From positions 61,478 through 125,477 of the forward strand of contig SAYS01000017.1 in the NCBI GenBank assembly GCA_004015825.1: 64,000 bases of DNA, read 5' to 3'. This stretch comes from Halovenus amylolytica. GTDB taxonomy: Archaea; Halobacteriota; Halobacteria; Halobacteriales; Haloarculaceae. Each line of letters opens with the position of its first letter. The stretch's first letter is position 1. Made by a program: the position numbers and the translations under genes. Positions 18,864 through 27,402 of this stretch are shown here, in pieces. A model generated the notes under the pieces. It was not told where the DNA came from and did no database searches. It saw nothing but the letters and a program-made list of their open reading frames with translations.

Positions 18864-19241
18864 CTATGCGCCGCCAGCGCCGCCCATGCCGCCCGGCCCG
18901 CCGCCGAGCATCTGCTGGAGCTCTTCCTGGAGCTCTTCGAACTGCTCCTGGACGCGCTCTTCTTGTTTTTCCAGCGTATCGACGCGGACTTCGAGGCTGC
19001 TGACCTTCTCTTCGAGGTCGTCCTCTGCCTCGTCGTAGTCGGTCTCGACGAGCAGTTCGCCGAGCTGTCGGTACATCTTGGTGTCACCCTCGATGTCGTC
19101 GAGCTCTTCGAGTGCTGTCTGGGACTCGGTGAGCTGTGTCTCTGCTTCCTGCTTCTGGGCAGCGACCTGCTGTGCTGTCTCCTGCAGATCCTGCAGTTCC
19201 TCGAGCTTCTCCTGTGCTTCCGGGGGGAGATTTCCTTGCAT
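18864..19241 (-). CDS. pfdB: Prefoldin beta subunit
   Basis: 125 aa from ATG 19241 (starts [19 protein letters not shown]). Two long coiled coils (about 9-55 and 65-113) flank a short beta-hairpin region ([18 protein letters not shown]), the prefoldin beta layout. The hexameric prefoldin delivers unfolded proteins to the thermosome. The C-terminus is unusually Gly/Met-rich ([13 protein letters not shown]), like chaperonin tails. Confidence 0.92.
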   Translation of the reverse strand: MQGNLPPEAQEKLEELQDLQETAQQVAAQKQEAETQLTESQTALEELDDIEGDTKMYRQLGELLVETDYDEAEDDLEEKVSSLEVRVDTLEKQEERVQEQFEELQEELQQMLGGGPGGMGGAGGA

Positions 19242-19305
19242 ACCCATCACCTCGGGACCCGGACTGTTAAACCCACGCATCTTCGCCTGTGACCCGCAGA
19301 GCGAA

Positions 19306-19548
19306 TCAACAGACGTTCCCGGCCCGCTCGGCGACGCCGACGAGCGAGAGCCAGGTATTCAACGCCGCACGCAGGGCAGTTGGGTCGCGCGCTTCGACGA
19401 TGATCGTAAGCTCGGCACCCGAACACTCACTTCTGACCCGACTCCGGTCGTCGTCGATAGCACCCAACTCCGGTTCGATCGCGTTGCTCACCCTGCGAGC
19501 CCGCTCAGAAGAACTGTACTCCAAAGAAAAGACTGCCTCGTGATCCAC
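19306..19548 (-). CDS. pcc1: KEOPS complex subunit Pcc1
   Basis: 80 aa from GTG 19548, two bases after the rpoP stop. The sequence ([20 protein letters not shown] ... [12 protein letters not shown]) matches Pcc1, the dimerisation subunit of KEOPS, which makes the t6A37 modification of ANN-decoding tRNAs with Kae1, Bud32 and Cgi121. No alternative ATG gives a sensible N-terminus. Confidence 0.87.
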   Translation of the reverse strand: MDHEAVFSLEYSSSERARRVSNAIEPELGAIDDDRSRVRSECSGAELTIIVEARDPTALRAALNTWLSLVGVAERAGNVC

Positions 19549-19550
19549 AG

Positions 19551-19685
19551 CTACTCGACGTTGACTTCTTTGATATCCCGGCTGCGCTCCTTGAGGAGAA
19601 CGCGGTGACCGCAGTACGGGCACCGGACGCCGCCGTACTCGTCGAGCGTTACGTCACGCTTGCAGCGGGAACATTTGTAGCTCAT
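19551..19685 (-). CDS. rpoP: DNA-directed RNA polymerase subunit P
   Basis: 44 aa (starts [12 protein letters not shown], ends EVNVE). A single zinc ribbon with CSRC and CPYC is the Rpb12/RpoP family, an essential small subunit of archaeal RNA polymerase. The ATG overlaps the L37Ae stop (ATGA), and the next gene starts 2 nt after its own stop, so translation is coupled. Confidence 0.95.
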   Translation of the reverse strand: MSYKCSRCKRDVTLDEYGGVRCPYCGHRVLLKERSRDIKEVNVE

Positions 19686-19954
19686 TCTTCGTCGTCGTCT
19701 TCGGCGAGGGCTGCGCGGATCGACCGGGTGACGGTCTTGCCCGCGGGCGTCTCTGGTTTGTACGCGCCACCAGTGAACTTCTCGCCGGTCTCCTTGTTGA
19801 CCCAGATGCCAGTGCCGACGCGTTTGACGTCGTCACCGTCGACTTTGGCGTTTTCCATCTCTCGCTCGATCTGTGCGACACGGCGGCGGGCGACGCGCCC
19901 ATAGCGGGCGCCAAACCGGCCAGCACTGCCTGTCCGGTTTTCCTTATCACTCAT
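19682..19954 (-). CDS. rpl37ae: 50S ribosomal protein L37Ae lacking its zinc finger
   Basis: 90 aa. The N-terminus ([22 protein letters not shown]) and C-terminus ([22 protein letters not shown]) are clear L37Ae. The central region, where the family has a C2-C2 zinc ribbon, reads [20 protein letters not shown] with no cysteine at all. The usual pairs before GTGIW and after it are both lost. The gene heads the RpoP-Pcc1-PfdB operon and has the conserved context, so it is likely the functional copy with a degenerated, salt-stabilised finger. Confidence 0.88.
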   Translation of the reverse strand: MSDKENRTGSAGRFGARYGRVARRRVAQIEREMENAKVDGDDVKRVGTGIWVNKETGEKFTGGAYKPETPAGKTVTRSIRAALAEDDDEE

Positions 19955-20008
19955 AGTACAACAGTATCCGCCGAGCGGCCAAATAAACCCTACGAGTTGT
20001 CCTGGGTC

Positions 20009-20734
20009 CTAATTTTCCTTGAACTCCGCGTCGATCAGTGCTTCGTTGATATCCTCGCGCACGCGCTCGCCGAGTTCCCGATCACTGGCCGTGGTCACTA
20101 CCCGGTTTTCCTGGACGCTCGATCCATCGCGAACGAGCAAGCGGACGTTACCCTTGTTGTCCGCGCGAGTCACCTTGGCCCGCAGTCCGGTCCGTGAACC
20201 CGAGCCGCCGGCGTCGATCGGGCCAGGAATAATCTTCTTGACGTGGGGGTGGTCGGCGACGACCTCCAGCGCCTCCCGTCCTGTTCGGCCGCCGATCAAC
20301 GTCGAGTGGGTGCCGCCGAGTTTCTCCGCGACGGAGGCCTCGACGACTTCGAGTGCCGTCTCTCCCTGGCGTTCGAGGACGTACTCGATCGGATCTTCGG
20401 CATCGATCCGGTAGAAGGAGTAGTGTAGCTGTGCGCGGACCGCCTGGAGAACCTCGCGGTCACCGGTGGCGTACACCTCCTCCGGTCGCTTGCGTCGCAC
20501 CTCGTCTGCGAGCTGTCCGGCGAAGTATCGTAGCTCGGCACCGACCTGTTCGCCGTCAGTCTCGGGGGTGGTCGTCACCGTCCGCGCGCTTACGACCTGC
20601 TCGCCGTCGAGTGTCGTCACGGTCGCGCGCTCGCGGCCGAGTTCGAGAATGATCGTGTCGGCGTTGGCCGTATGACAGACCAGGCAGTAATCCCCTGGCC
20701 GTTCGAGACTGGACGCACACTGCCGACACTCCAT
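20009..20734 (-). CDS. DUF2103 family predicted metal-binding protein
   Basis: 241 aa. An N-terminal zinc ribbon (CRQC...CLVC) is followed by a conserved archaeal domain with HSTLIGGRTGREALEVV and HPHVKKIIPGPI. This matches the uncharacterised archaeal DUF2103 family. It lies upstream of the L37Ae operon on the same strand with a 54-bp gap, suggesting a translation or RNA-related role by context only. Confidence 0.8.
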   Translation of the reverse strand: MECRQCASSLERPGDYCLVCHTANADTIILELGRERATVTTLDGEQVVSARTVTTTPETDGEQVGAELRYFAGQLADEVRRKRPEEVYATGDREVLQAVRAQLHYSFYRIDAEDPIEYVLERQGETALEVVEASVAEKLGGTHSTLIGGRTGREALEVVADHPHVKKIIPGPIDAGGSGSRTGLRAKVTRADNKGNVRLLVRDGSSVQENRVVTTASDRELGERVREDINEALIDAEFKEN

Positions 20735-20808
20735 AGGCTATCTAGCTTTACGAGCCGAATAAGTACGGTGTTTCTCGTCGAGAGCGCCGCAGAGACGAAA
20801 CGATCCAC

Positions 20809-22146
20809 TCAGAGAGCTTCGGGATCCGTTTTGAGATACTCCCGCAGAAGTACGGTCGCGTACGCCCCACGGGGCAGTTTGAACGAAAGTGTCAGTGGGT
20901 CGGTCTCGAACGCCAGCGCTGTTCGGACCAGGATCGCCCGTCTCGTCCCTGTCGAATTGAACTCCCCGGGAAGTTCGAACTCACCCGGTTCGATGCCAAC
21001 CTCGTCGAGGACCTCTCGTTCGATCTCGCCGGGTTCACCCTCGCCGAGTTCTGTTTCCGTGCCGACCAGTGGTGCAGTCACGAACGCGCGCCCGCGCTCG
21101 CAATGGCGGGTGACGGAGTCGACTCGCTTCTCGGTGACTCGCTGTGTTCGGTCCTGATCCGGCAGTGCGAACCCCTCGGGGGCCTCGCTATCGGTGAAAC
21201 AGACGACATCCCCCGCCACTGGTCGATGCAAGGGAAGCCCTCGCTCCAGCCGTTTCGACAGCACGAGATTGAACAGGTACGACTGGGCGGCGTGGACGAA
21301 CAGCTGCTGGAGATTCGACGGCAGCGTTTCCAGTGCAGCGCGGAAATCGTCCTCAGAGTCACTTCCTTCTGCGAGTCGGTGGAGCATCGACCGCTCGTAG
21401 CCGAGATAGTTCGGAAACCGATCGAGTGCTTCCTGCCAGTCCCGCGTTTCGTCGACGAACCGGCGAGCTGTCTGTGTCTCCTCGGGCTCTCGCTCGGATG
21501 CGTTACCCACGTAGGACATAACTGCCTGCTCCCACTCTTCGCGGACGATCGCTAGCCCGACCGTATGGCTCACTGGCCGGCGACTCCCGAACCGCTGCTG
21601 GCCGAAATAGTTTGGAACGCCGACTGCCTCCGTTTTATTTCCTTCGTGAGAGCCAGCGAAGATTTGGAGTTGTTCGGTGATTGCAGCTGCATTTTCAGGT
21701 CGTTCGGGATCGCGGATTCTAATCTCGAACTCGTTTCCGGCCAGGTCACCGAAGAGGATCGATCGGCCGGTTCGACCGACGACTTCGTACTCGACGTCGG
21801 AGAGTTCGGGGAGGTCGTCCGGGTCGCCGCCCTTGATCGAGAACAGCTGTGTGGTGACCGCGTGTTTGTCTTTCGTCCCGGCCCAGGAGACACGCTCGCG
21901 GGAGATCCCGAGCTGGTTCGAGAGTGTCTTCGCGAAATCGTTGGTGTCCCAGCCGCGGAGTTCGACACGGAGCAGGAGATGGGGGTAGTCACCCGGCTCC
22001 GCGTCGACGGGCTCGGCGTCGAACAGTTCGAGTTCCCGGACCCGGAAATCCTCGGGTTCGACGCGGAGCTGGCCGCCGGTCCCGTCTTCGTCACTCACGT
22101 AGTACTCGATCCCGACCTCGCGTTCGACTGGATGTGCTGTTCGCAT
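20809..22146 (-). CDS. truD: tRNA pseudouridine(13) synthase TruD
   Basis: 445 aa from ATG 22146 (starts [12 protein letters not shown]). The catalytic Asp lies in [13 protein letters not shown]. Other TruD signatures are [30 protein letters not shown] and a long insertion domain around residues 180-330. TruD makes pseudouridine 13 in tRNA. The length fits archaeal TruD, which is longer than the bacterial enzyme. Confidence 0.93.
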   Translation of the reverse strand: MRTAHPVEREVGIEYYVSDEDGTGGQLRVEPEDFRVRELELFDAEPVDAEPGDYPHLLLRVELRGWDTNDFAKTLSNQLGISRERVSWAGTKDKHAVTTQLFSIKGGDPDDLPELSDVEYEVVGRTGRSILFGDLAGNEFEIRIRDPERPENAAAITEQLQIFAGSHEGNKTEAVGVPNYFGQQRFGSRRPVSHTVGLAIVREEWEQAVMSYVGNASEREPEETQTARRFVDETRDWQEALDRFPNYLGYERSMLHRLAEGSDSEDDFRAALETLPSNLQQLFVHAAQSYLFNLVLSKRLERGLPLHRPVAGDVVCFTDSEAPEGFALPDQDRTQRVTEKRVDSVTRHCERGRAFVTAPLVGTETELGEGEPGEIEREVLDEVGIEPGEFELPGEFNSTGTRRAILVRTALAFETDPLTLSFKLPRGAYATVLLREYLKTDPEAL

Positions 22147-22372
22147 TCGATAACTAGCTCTACTGGGTGGGTGGTGTCGGCGAAAGAAATGAATGTCGAC
22201 ACCGAGCTGGTTGGAGTATTGATAAACGCAGAACTTCCGATCTGGTCGGAGCGGTCGTTTCGAGTCCATTGGCTCGTCGGGCTTTCTTCCTGCTTAGATT
22301 TCACTCGAGACAGTTGCAAGAAAATGAAAAGGACCGTGATTGATCCACAGAAAGACGACTCCGACTCCCAGA

Positions 22373-23065
22373 TCAGAGCAGTTCAGTGACGTCGTCGTAC
22401 TTGTCGATTTCGACGCCGTCTTCGGTGATCGTCGCGGTGACGAAGCCGTTCCCCGAGCCGGTGTCGCGCTCGGTCGCCGCCTGCACTGCGCGGGCTGCGA
22501 GGGAAGTCGCCTCTTCGAGCGAGAGCGACTCGTCGTACTCTCCTTCGAGGGCACCGTGTGCGAGCTGCATCCCGCTCCCGGTCACGGTGTAGTCGTCTTG
22601 CATCACACCGCCAGCGGGGTCGATGCTGTAGACGTGACTCCCTTCCTCGTCGACACCGCCGAGGATCGGGTTGATCGCGATGAACGGCCCACCGCGTGCG
22701 AAGTTCCCCGCGAGCGTCGCGAGCGCGTGGATCGACATCGGGTGGCCGCGGCGACTCTCGTAGAGATTCGCCTCGGAGCGGAGCGTCCGGATAAAGGACT
22801 GTGCACCACCGACCGAGCCGACCAGCGTCAGCGCAGCAGTCGGGTGGATCTGCTCGACCTTGGTGACGTTCTTGTTGGAGACGAAGCGGCCGCCGAGGCT
22901 CGCTCGTCGGTCCGTCCCGATGACGACGCCGTTCTCGGTCGCGATCCCGACCGTCGTCGTTCCGGTCTTGTTCACTGCGTCACTGTCCTGTTCCGCTACG
23001 TCGTCGAACGAACCGAGTTCGGGTTCGTACGGGTCCTGAATGTCGTGTATTGGGTCTTTACTCAT
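22373..23065 (-). CDS. psmB: Proteasome beta subunit
   Basis: 230 aa from ATG 23065. A 35-residue propeptide ends at Gly35, and autocleavage would expose Thr36 (TTTVGIA), the N-terminal nucleophile of the 20S core. The Asp and Lys of the active site are in TDRRASLGG-type positions. The ATG overlaps the psmA stop by 8 nt (ATGAGTAA), coupling beta to alpha synthesis. Confidence 0.95.
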   Translation of the reverse strand: MSKDPIHDIQDPYEPELGSFDDVAEQDSDAVNKTGTTTVGIATENGVVIGTDRRASLGGRFVSNKNVTKVEQIHPTAALTLVGSVGGAQSFIRTLRSEANLYESRRGHPMSIHALATLAGNFARGGPFIAINPILGGVDEEGSHVYSIDPAGGVMQDDYTVTGSGMQLAHGALEGEYDESLSLEEATSLAARAVQAATERDTGSGNGFVTATITEDGVEIDKYDDVTELL

Positions 23066-23795
23066 CGTCTTCACCTCCGAGGTCGGCCTCGGCCGCGTAC
23101 TCCTCTAGCTCTTCAGTCGACAGCGTGTCGAACTCCTCGGTCTCGGTGTCGACAGTCGCGAGGTGGACACTGTCGGGTTCGATGTCCTCGTCGGCTGCTG
23201 CCAGCGCTTCGAGCGCGAGCGTGATGCCGCCGGCGAGATCCATCTCCGGATCGTACTCGTCTTCGAGGTGTTTCTGGATGTCCTCGCGGCCGCCGCCGAT
23301 GGCGACTGCCTTCCACTCGTAGGGGGTCCCCGAGGGGTCGGCCTCGAACAGGCGCGGTTCGCCGTTCTCGATCCCACCGAGCAGCAGTGCCACACCGAAC
23401 GGGCGTGCGCCCCCGGTCTGGGTGTACTGCTGGATGTGGTCGGTCGTCCGCTTCGCGAGCGTCTCGATGCCGATCTGCTCCTCGTACCGGAGCTGTTCGA
23501 CCTGTGCCTGTCGGCGGGCGAAATCGACCAGCTGACGGGCGTCGGCGACGTGGCCCGCACTCGCGATGCCGACGTGTTCGTCGACCTCGTGGATCTTTTC
23601 GATGCTCTCCTCTTCGATCAGCGGCGAGCGTGTCTGCCGATCAGCGGCGAGAACGACGCCGTCCGCTGTCCGGATCCCGAGACTCGCACTGCCGCGTTTG
23701 ACTGCTTCTCGGGCGTACTCTACCTGGTAGAGTCGTCCATCCGGCGAGAAGATCGTTATTCCTCTGTCGTAGGCCTGCTGTTGATTTCCTTGCAT
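23058..23795 (-). CDS. psmA: Proteasome alpha subunit
   Basis: 245 aa. The N-terminal gating segment and signature YDRGITIFSPDGRLYQVEYA are diagnostic. Alpha rings cap the 20S proteasome and gate substrate entry together with PAN ATPases. A 28-aa acidic C-terminal tail is typical of haloarchaea. Promoter TATA at 23841-23850. Confidence 0.96.
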   Translation of the reverse strand: MQGNQQQAYDRGITIFSPDGRLYQVEYAREAVKRGSASLGIRTADGVVLAADRQTRSPLIEEESIEKIHEVDEHVGIASAGHVADARQLVDFARRQAQVEQLRYEEQIGIETLAKRTTDHIQQYTQTGGARPFGVALLLGGIENGEPRLFEADPSGTPYEWKAVAIGGGREDIQKHLEDEYDPEMDLAGGITLALEALAAADEDIEPDSVHLATVDTETEEFDTLSTEELEEYAAEADLGGEDDE

Positions 23796-23840
23796 TGTCT
23801 GGTGTTCACACGGGATGTGTTTACGTCAGGTAAGTCCTCG

Positions 23841-23850
23841 ATATATATAA
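23841..23850 (-). promoter_or_regulatory. TATA box of the psmA-psmB operon
   Basis: TTATATATAT on the minus strand, about 50 nt before the psmA ATG, predicting a 5' leader of roughly 25 nt. It is the strongest TATA match seen in the window. Confidence 0.65.
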
Positions 23851-24108
23851 ACTGCACTTTAACGGCAACTCCCAGATGGGCTCGGAGTGGCCGGGTTTTC
23901 GAGGGAGCTTTCGGCAAGCGACCTGGTTTATATGATCGGCCGGACCCCACCTGTGATGTCCGCAGCTACAGGTCATCCCCATATAAGTGGCAGGACAGTA
24001 AAGCCCTTCTGGCACCGGAAATACGGCGATTGTTCCGATCGCTGTCACCTTCTCCGTCGATGGTTGCGTGACTGTTCGACCTATCACTGATGATGAAATA
24101 CGGTTAGA
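23851..24108. other. Divergent intergenic region psmA / CheF-like gene
   Basis: No convincing gene. It contains an AT-rich TTTATATGA at about 23930-23938 and an imperfect inverted pair (ACCTGT...ACAGGT, 23951-23972) of unknown meaning. ACTGATGATGAAA near 24086 resembles a C box, but no paired D box was found. Confidence 0.3.
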
Positions 24109-24117
24109 TTTTTTATT
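24109..24117 (+). promoter_or_regulatory. TATA element of the CheF-like gene
   Basis: TTTTTTATT centred 27 nt before ATG 24140. It supports leaderless initiation at that ATG rather than at the GTG at 24068. Confidence 0.5.
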
Positions 24118-24139
24118 GGATGGGGTCCCAGCTACTGCA

Positions 24140-26071
24140 ATGGCATCGTCTCTGTCGCCCGACGACGCACTCTCGCCGGACGGATTTTACAGTCTCTATC
24201 TGGGCGGTCTGGCGATCGAAGACGAGCAACGCAAGCACGAGACGTGTTACGTTCTGTTGCTGATGGGGCGGCTCGGGATTCGCGTCGACGAGTTGATCCA
24301 CCTCCACGACGGATGGATCGACTACTCTCGGGGCGAGATTCACGTCCCAGCCCGAGATCCGTGTGCCTGTCGCCGGTGCTGGCAGCGGGCCCGTGATCGC
24401 CAGAGCCAGTCCGACGACCGCTCTCTCGAAACGATCGTCGCCGAGGAGTTCTGGTCACCACCCGGTGGCCAGGCTGGGAGTCGGACGCTCGCCTTTGGCT
24501 GGTCACATCGGCTGACGGCCGCGATCGATGCAGTCCTGGGCGATTCGGAGTATCTCGATGCCGACCGGGCGTATATCGAGGGCCTCGTCGACGCTGCTGC
24601 GGAAAACGCCTGGGAGCTTGGCCCCGACGCCGTCTCGCTTCCCGGATTGCGTGCGACTGCGGCGGAGTTTCTGGCGACGGCTGGCTTCGGTCCCCGGCGA
24701 CTCGCCGACCTGCTCGTCGTCGACGAGGCGACTGCCGGCGAATTTGCACGGGTCGGTGGCGGCGACCTCCGTGAGCACATGTACCGGGCACTTCCATCGG
24801 CCTCGCCACCCGAGATCTGTGGTGAGGATACCCAGTACCGGCTGGTCTGTGATCCGACACCGTTCGAACGCGAGCCGTTCGATCCCCGGCGCTACGACGC
24901 TCGCTGGCGTACACAGCGCGGGGAGAACACGCCGAAACGCGGCCGGAATCCACGGCCGGTCGAGACCCCGGCGGACAGCTCGTTCGATCCGGCGACAGCG
25001 CTCGATCCCCGCGAGCCAGCAGCCGACAGCGGGCCACAGATCGTGAGCAAATCTCTCTCCGAGTGGGTCCAGCGCCGGGAGTCCCAGCGCGAACAGTACG
25101 GCGAGACTGGCGATCCCGGGATCAGGGACCAGGAGGGCCACCAGCCGCTTGCCTACCGCGATCAGGTGACTGCGCCGGTCGAGTTCTCGATGTCGACCCG
25201 ATTTGCCGGCCAGGGGATCGAGCAGAGCCGCCCGACGGGTGGCTCGGTCGTCCTCGGCCAGCGGGAGCTCGTCTTTCTCTCGCGTGACGAAACGGGCATC
25301 GCGGACACGCTTCGAGTCCCGCTCTCGTCGATCACTGATGTTGCACCCGGCTATCTCCCCGGGCCGCTCGACGGGCTCTTCGAGGAGACGGTGGGTATCG
25401 CCTACCAGGACGACCACGACGAGCGCAAGATCGTCGTCTGTGAACTCCCGCCGGATCGAAGCTGGGAGTTCCAGCAGCTTCTCTTCTCGTCGCTGCTCGT
25501 GGACGTACCCGTCGTCTACGCGAACCTCGCGGCTGGCTCCGGCGATCTGTCGGATGTCGAGCCCGACGACCGCCGTCTCACAGCGAGCCCGCGGACGCTC
25601 AAAATCGGGGACCCCGATGCGGACAGGCTCCCGGTCCGGATTCGACTCTCCACGATCGTCGAGATCGAACACCAGCCGATGGAAAGCGAGGTTGGCTACG
25701 AGATGGGGCTGACGCTGCACCATCTCCGGGTCAACGCCAACGTCGTCACGACGGAGTTACGGGCGAAGACTGATCGAGCGGCGAAGCTGCTCCGGCGGTA
25801 TCTGATGGAACACCACGAGCGCCAATTGGAGAAAGCTCGCAATGCCTCGCTTTCGAGCGCACAGAAGGCGACACTCGACGCGCTCCACGACGCGGGTGAC
25901 GGGCGCGAACTCGTCGCAATCCTGGATATGAACCCCTCGCGTGTCTCCAATCTGGTGACCTCACTCACGGAACTGGATCTGGTCAGGGACAGCAGAACTG
26001 GTGTCGCGCTCACGGGAACGGGCTATCTCGTCACGACTGGTGGCTCGTTGCTGTACGAGTCAAGCGAGTAG
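24140..26071 (+). CDS. CheF-family protein fused to a degenerate tyrosine-recombinase-like domain
   Basis: 643 aa from ATG 24140. Residues about 20-215 resemble a haloarchaeal tyrosine recombinase core: LLLMGRLGIRVDELIHLHDG with Arg48 in the first catalytic position, a Cys-rich DPCACRRC insert, and SLPGLRATAAEFLATAGF, where the usual H-x-x-R has lost its His but keeps Arg171. No C-terminal catalytic Tyr is visible. A proline/charge-rich linker (about 235-340) leads to a C-terminal domain (about 345-640) resembling CheF, the archaeal adaptor between Che proteins and the archaellum: VVLGQRELVFLSRDE, VPLSSITDVAPGYLP and a winged-helix-like end. Catalysis is probably lost, leaving DNA- or protein-binding. 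Confidence 0.62.
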   Translation: MASSLSPDDALSPDGFYSLYLGGLAIEDEQRKHETCYVLLLMGRLGIRVDELIHLHDGWIDYSRGEIHVPARDPCACRRCWQRARDRQSQSDDRSLETIVAEEFWSPPGGQAGSRTLAFGWSHRLTAAIDAVLGDSEYLDADRAYIEGLVDAAAENAWELGPDAVSLPGLRATAAEFLATAGFGPRRLADLLVVDEATAGEFARVGGGDLREHMYRALPSASPPEICGEDTQYRLVCDPTPFEREPFDPRRYDARWRTQRGENTPKRGRNPRPVETPADSSFDPATALDPREPAADSGPQIVSKSLSEWVQRRESQREQYGETGDPGIRDQEGHQPLAYRDQVTAPVEFSMSTRFAGQGIEQSRPTGGSVVLGQRELVFLSRDETGIADTLRVPLSSITDVAPGYLPGPLDGLFEETVGIAYQDDHDERKIVVCELPPDRSWEFQQLLFSSLLVDVPVVYANLAAGSGDLSDVEPDDRRLTASPRTLKIGDPDADRLPVRIRLSTIVEIEHQPMESEVGYEMGLTLHHLRVNANVVTTELRAKTDRAAKLLRRYLMEHHERQLEKARNASLSSAQKATLDALHDAGDGRELVAILDMNPSRVSNLVTSLTELDLVRDSRTGVALTGTGYLVTTGGSLLYESSE

Positions 26072-26122
26072 GTTGGTTCTCCCGTTGCACCCCCTTGCCG
26101 ACCCGTCGCCGACAGACAGGGT

Positions 26123-26497
26123 TCAGTCGGACCGTGCCCACTCGACGGCTTCGGTTCGGTCTTCCGTTCTGTACGTCTCCAGGTCGGCAGTATCGATTTT
26201 TCCACCGAGTGAGATGGCCTTGATCCCGTCGGCGACGACAGCCCAGCGGTCCACGCCGCGTTCGTCTGCACGTGTTGCAGATTTTTCCCAGATGTCGAAG
26301 ACCGCTCCGGTGAACGGATCGTCGAGTTTGACGACGGTGACCATCCCCTCGATACGGTGTGAATCCAGTAGATCCTCGAAGACGGGATAGGCGTCATCTC
26401 TGAACGCCTCTAACTCCATTCCCGGCAGGAACTCCCAGATCATCACGCCGTCGTGTATCTCGACTGTCCAGCCCTCTCCGGATCTTGCGACTGACAT
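26123..26497 (-). CDS. Small STAS/SpoIIAA-like protein
   Basis: 124 aa with alternating strands and helices resembling SpoIIAA-like/STAS proteins of haloarchaea (VEIHDGVMIWEFLPG, MVTVVKLDDPF, RWAVVADGIKAISLGGKI). Such domains bind anti-sigma-like kinases or lipids, but the archaeal role is unknown. A perfect 14-bp palindrome lies just upstream of its TATA-like box, so it is probably regulated. Confidence 0.55.
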   Translation of the reverse strand: MSVARSGEGWTVEIHDGVMIWEFLPGMELEAFRDDAYPVFEDLLDSHRIEGMVTVVKLDDPFTGAVFDIWEKSATRADERGVDRWAVVADGIKAISLGGKIDTADLETYRTEDRTEAVEWARSD

Positions 26498-26518
26498 ATC
26501 TTCGATAACAGGATACTT

Positions 26519-26546
26519 CTGTATAACTGTAGATTACCTGCAGGTA
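26519..26546 (-). promoter_or_regulatory. Promoter with 14-bp palindrome upstream of the STAS-like gene
   Basis: A TATA-like AGTTATAC (26520-26527, minus strand) is centred about 27 nt from ATG 26497. Immediately upstream is the perfect palindrome TTACCTGCAGGTAA (26533-26546), overlapping the expected BRE position. This placement suits a repressor or activator site; the regulator is unknown. Confidence 0.5.
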
Positions 26547-26602
26547 ACAGTGATCACGGTCGGTACTCGTCTCCCGCCAGAGACGCAGTCAATTCTCCGG
26601 GA

Positions 26603-26941
26603 CTAGTACAGCGATAGCTCGCCGGTCACAGCGTCGATCTCTTCGTCCGTAGCAGGTCCGACAGCCATCGTCGTCGCCGTGCCGGGTTCGAGTTCGGTGT
26701 GGCCGGCATCACGGACGATCGAGTTGGGTAGCCCCTCCAGTCTGGCTTTCTCCGAGAGTTCGAACAGCTCCGATTCGCTGTTGGCCTGTAGGACGACCTT
26801 TTTCTGGCCGCCGCCTTTCCACTCCCGTTGTGTCTTCCCGTCGGCCTCCTCGTAGGCCTGCAGGGAGGCGTGTGCGACCTGTGCTGCGAGTTTCCCCTCG
26901 CCCATTCCGAGGTCCGCGCGCGCGACGATTGCCTGTTTCAT
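26603..26941 (-). CDS. pth2: Peptidyl-tRNA hydrolase Pth2
   Basis: 112 aa from ATG 26941; the open frame upstream runs into repeat DNA. The sequence begins [26 protein letters not shown], the hallmark of the archaeal/eukaryotic Pth2 family, and includes KKVVLQ and TTMAVGPA. It recycles tRNA from stalled peptidyl-tRNA. Palindromic element copy 3 lies 82 bp upstream. Confidence 0.95.
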   Translation of the reverse strand: MKQAIVARADLGMGEGKLAAQVAHASLQAYEEADGKTQREWKGGGQKKVVLQANSESELFELSEKARLEGLPNSIVRDAGHTELEPGTATTMAVGPATDEEIDAVTGELSLY

Positions 26942-27023
26942 ACCCGCTTCTCGGAGTGGCCGGCGTAAAAATGTGCGAATTCGTCTAGGAGGCGTTTGTG
27001 GGGGTACTTCTGGAGTAACTACA

Positions 27024-27273
27024 AACAGCAAGAAAGCCCCCGTCCGCTTGACCGCCCGGGACTCGCTGCGGTCCAGTCGGTCCTTGCGTCGTCCGGGACG
27101 GATCAAGCGGACGGCCCCTTTCACTCCCGCCCAGCCTAGAAAGCCACACTGGGCGGGACTGAAAGGGGCGGCTGGCTACGCGAACCCCGACGATGTAAGC
27201 ACTGCACCGAACGTAGTGAGGGAAGGGCGCAGCGAGTCGCGGGAGCGTAGCCAGCCGGGGATTTCTTGCTGGT
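27024..27273. repeat. Modular palindromic element, copy 3 (two modules)
   Basis: 250 bp between divergent pth2 and dcd. End A is at 27024-27040. Arm X CGTCCGCTTGA (27041-27051) pairs perfectly with 27103-27113. B (27115-27134) pairs with CTGGGCGGGACTGAAAGGGG (27149-27168) with one mismatch. Arm Y CGGCTGGCTACGC (27169-27181) pairs perfectly with 27245-27257. End A' is slightly decayed (GGGGATTTCTTGCTGGT, 27257-27273). Arms differ wholly in sequence from copy 1 yet stay paired. The loop motif CCTTGCGTCGTC resembles copy 1. Confidence 0.9.
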
Positions 27274-27402
27274 CGTAGCGGTAGCTCGGATCACTCCTGA
27301 CGGGGCTTTTTTGATATTCGCACCATCCAGTCACTCATTTGTAATCACACATCATCGCCGCTGATCGGGAGATTTTACACCCTGGTGCCCCGTGGTCAGG
27401 GT

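Noticed and set aside
24086..24098. Possible C/D-box sRNA near ACTGATGATGAAA
   Set aside because: No D box or guide layout with the right spacing was found.
24068..24139. GTG start at 24068 for the CheF-like protein
   Set aside because: A TATA-like element lies within that stretch, 27 nt before ATG 24140, so the upstream codons are probably promoter.
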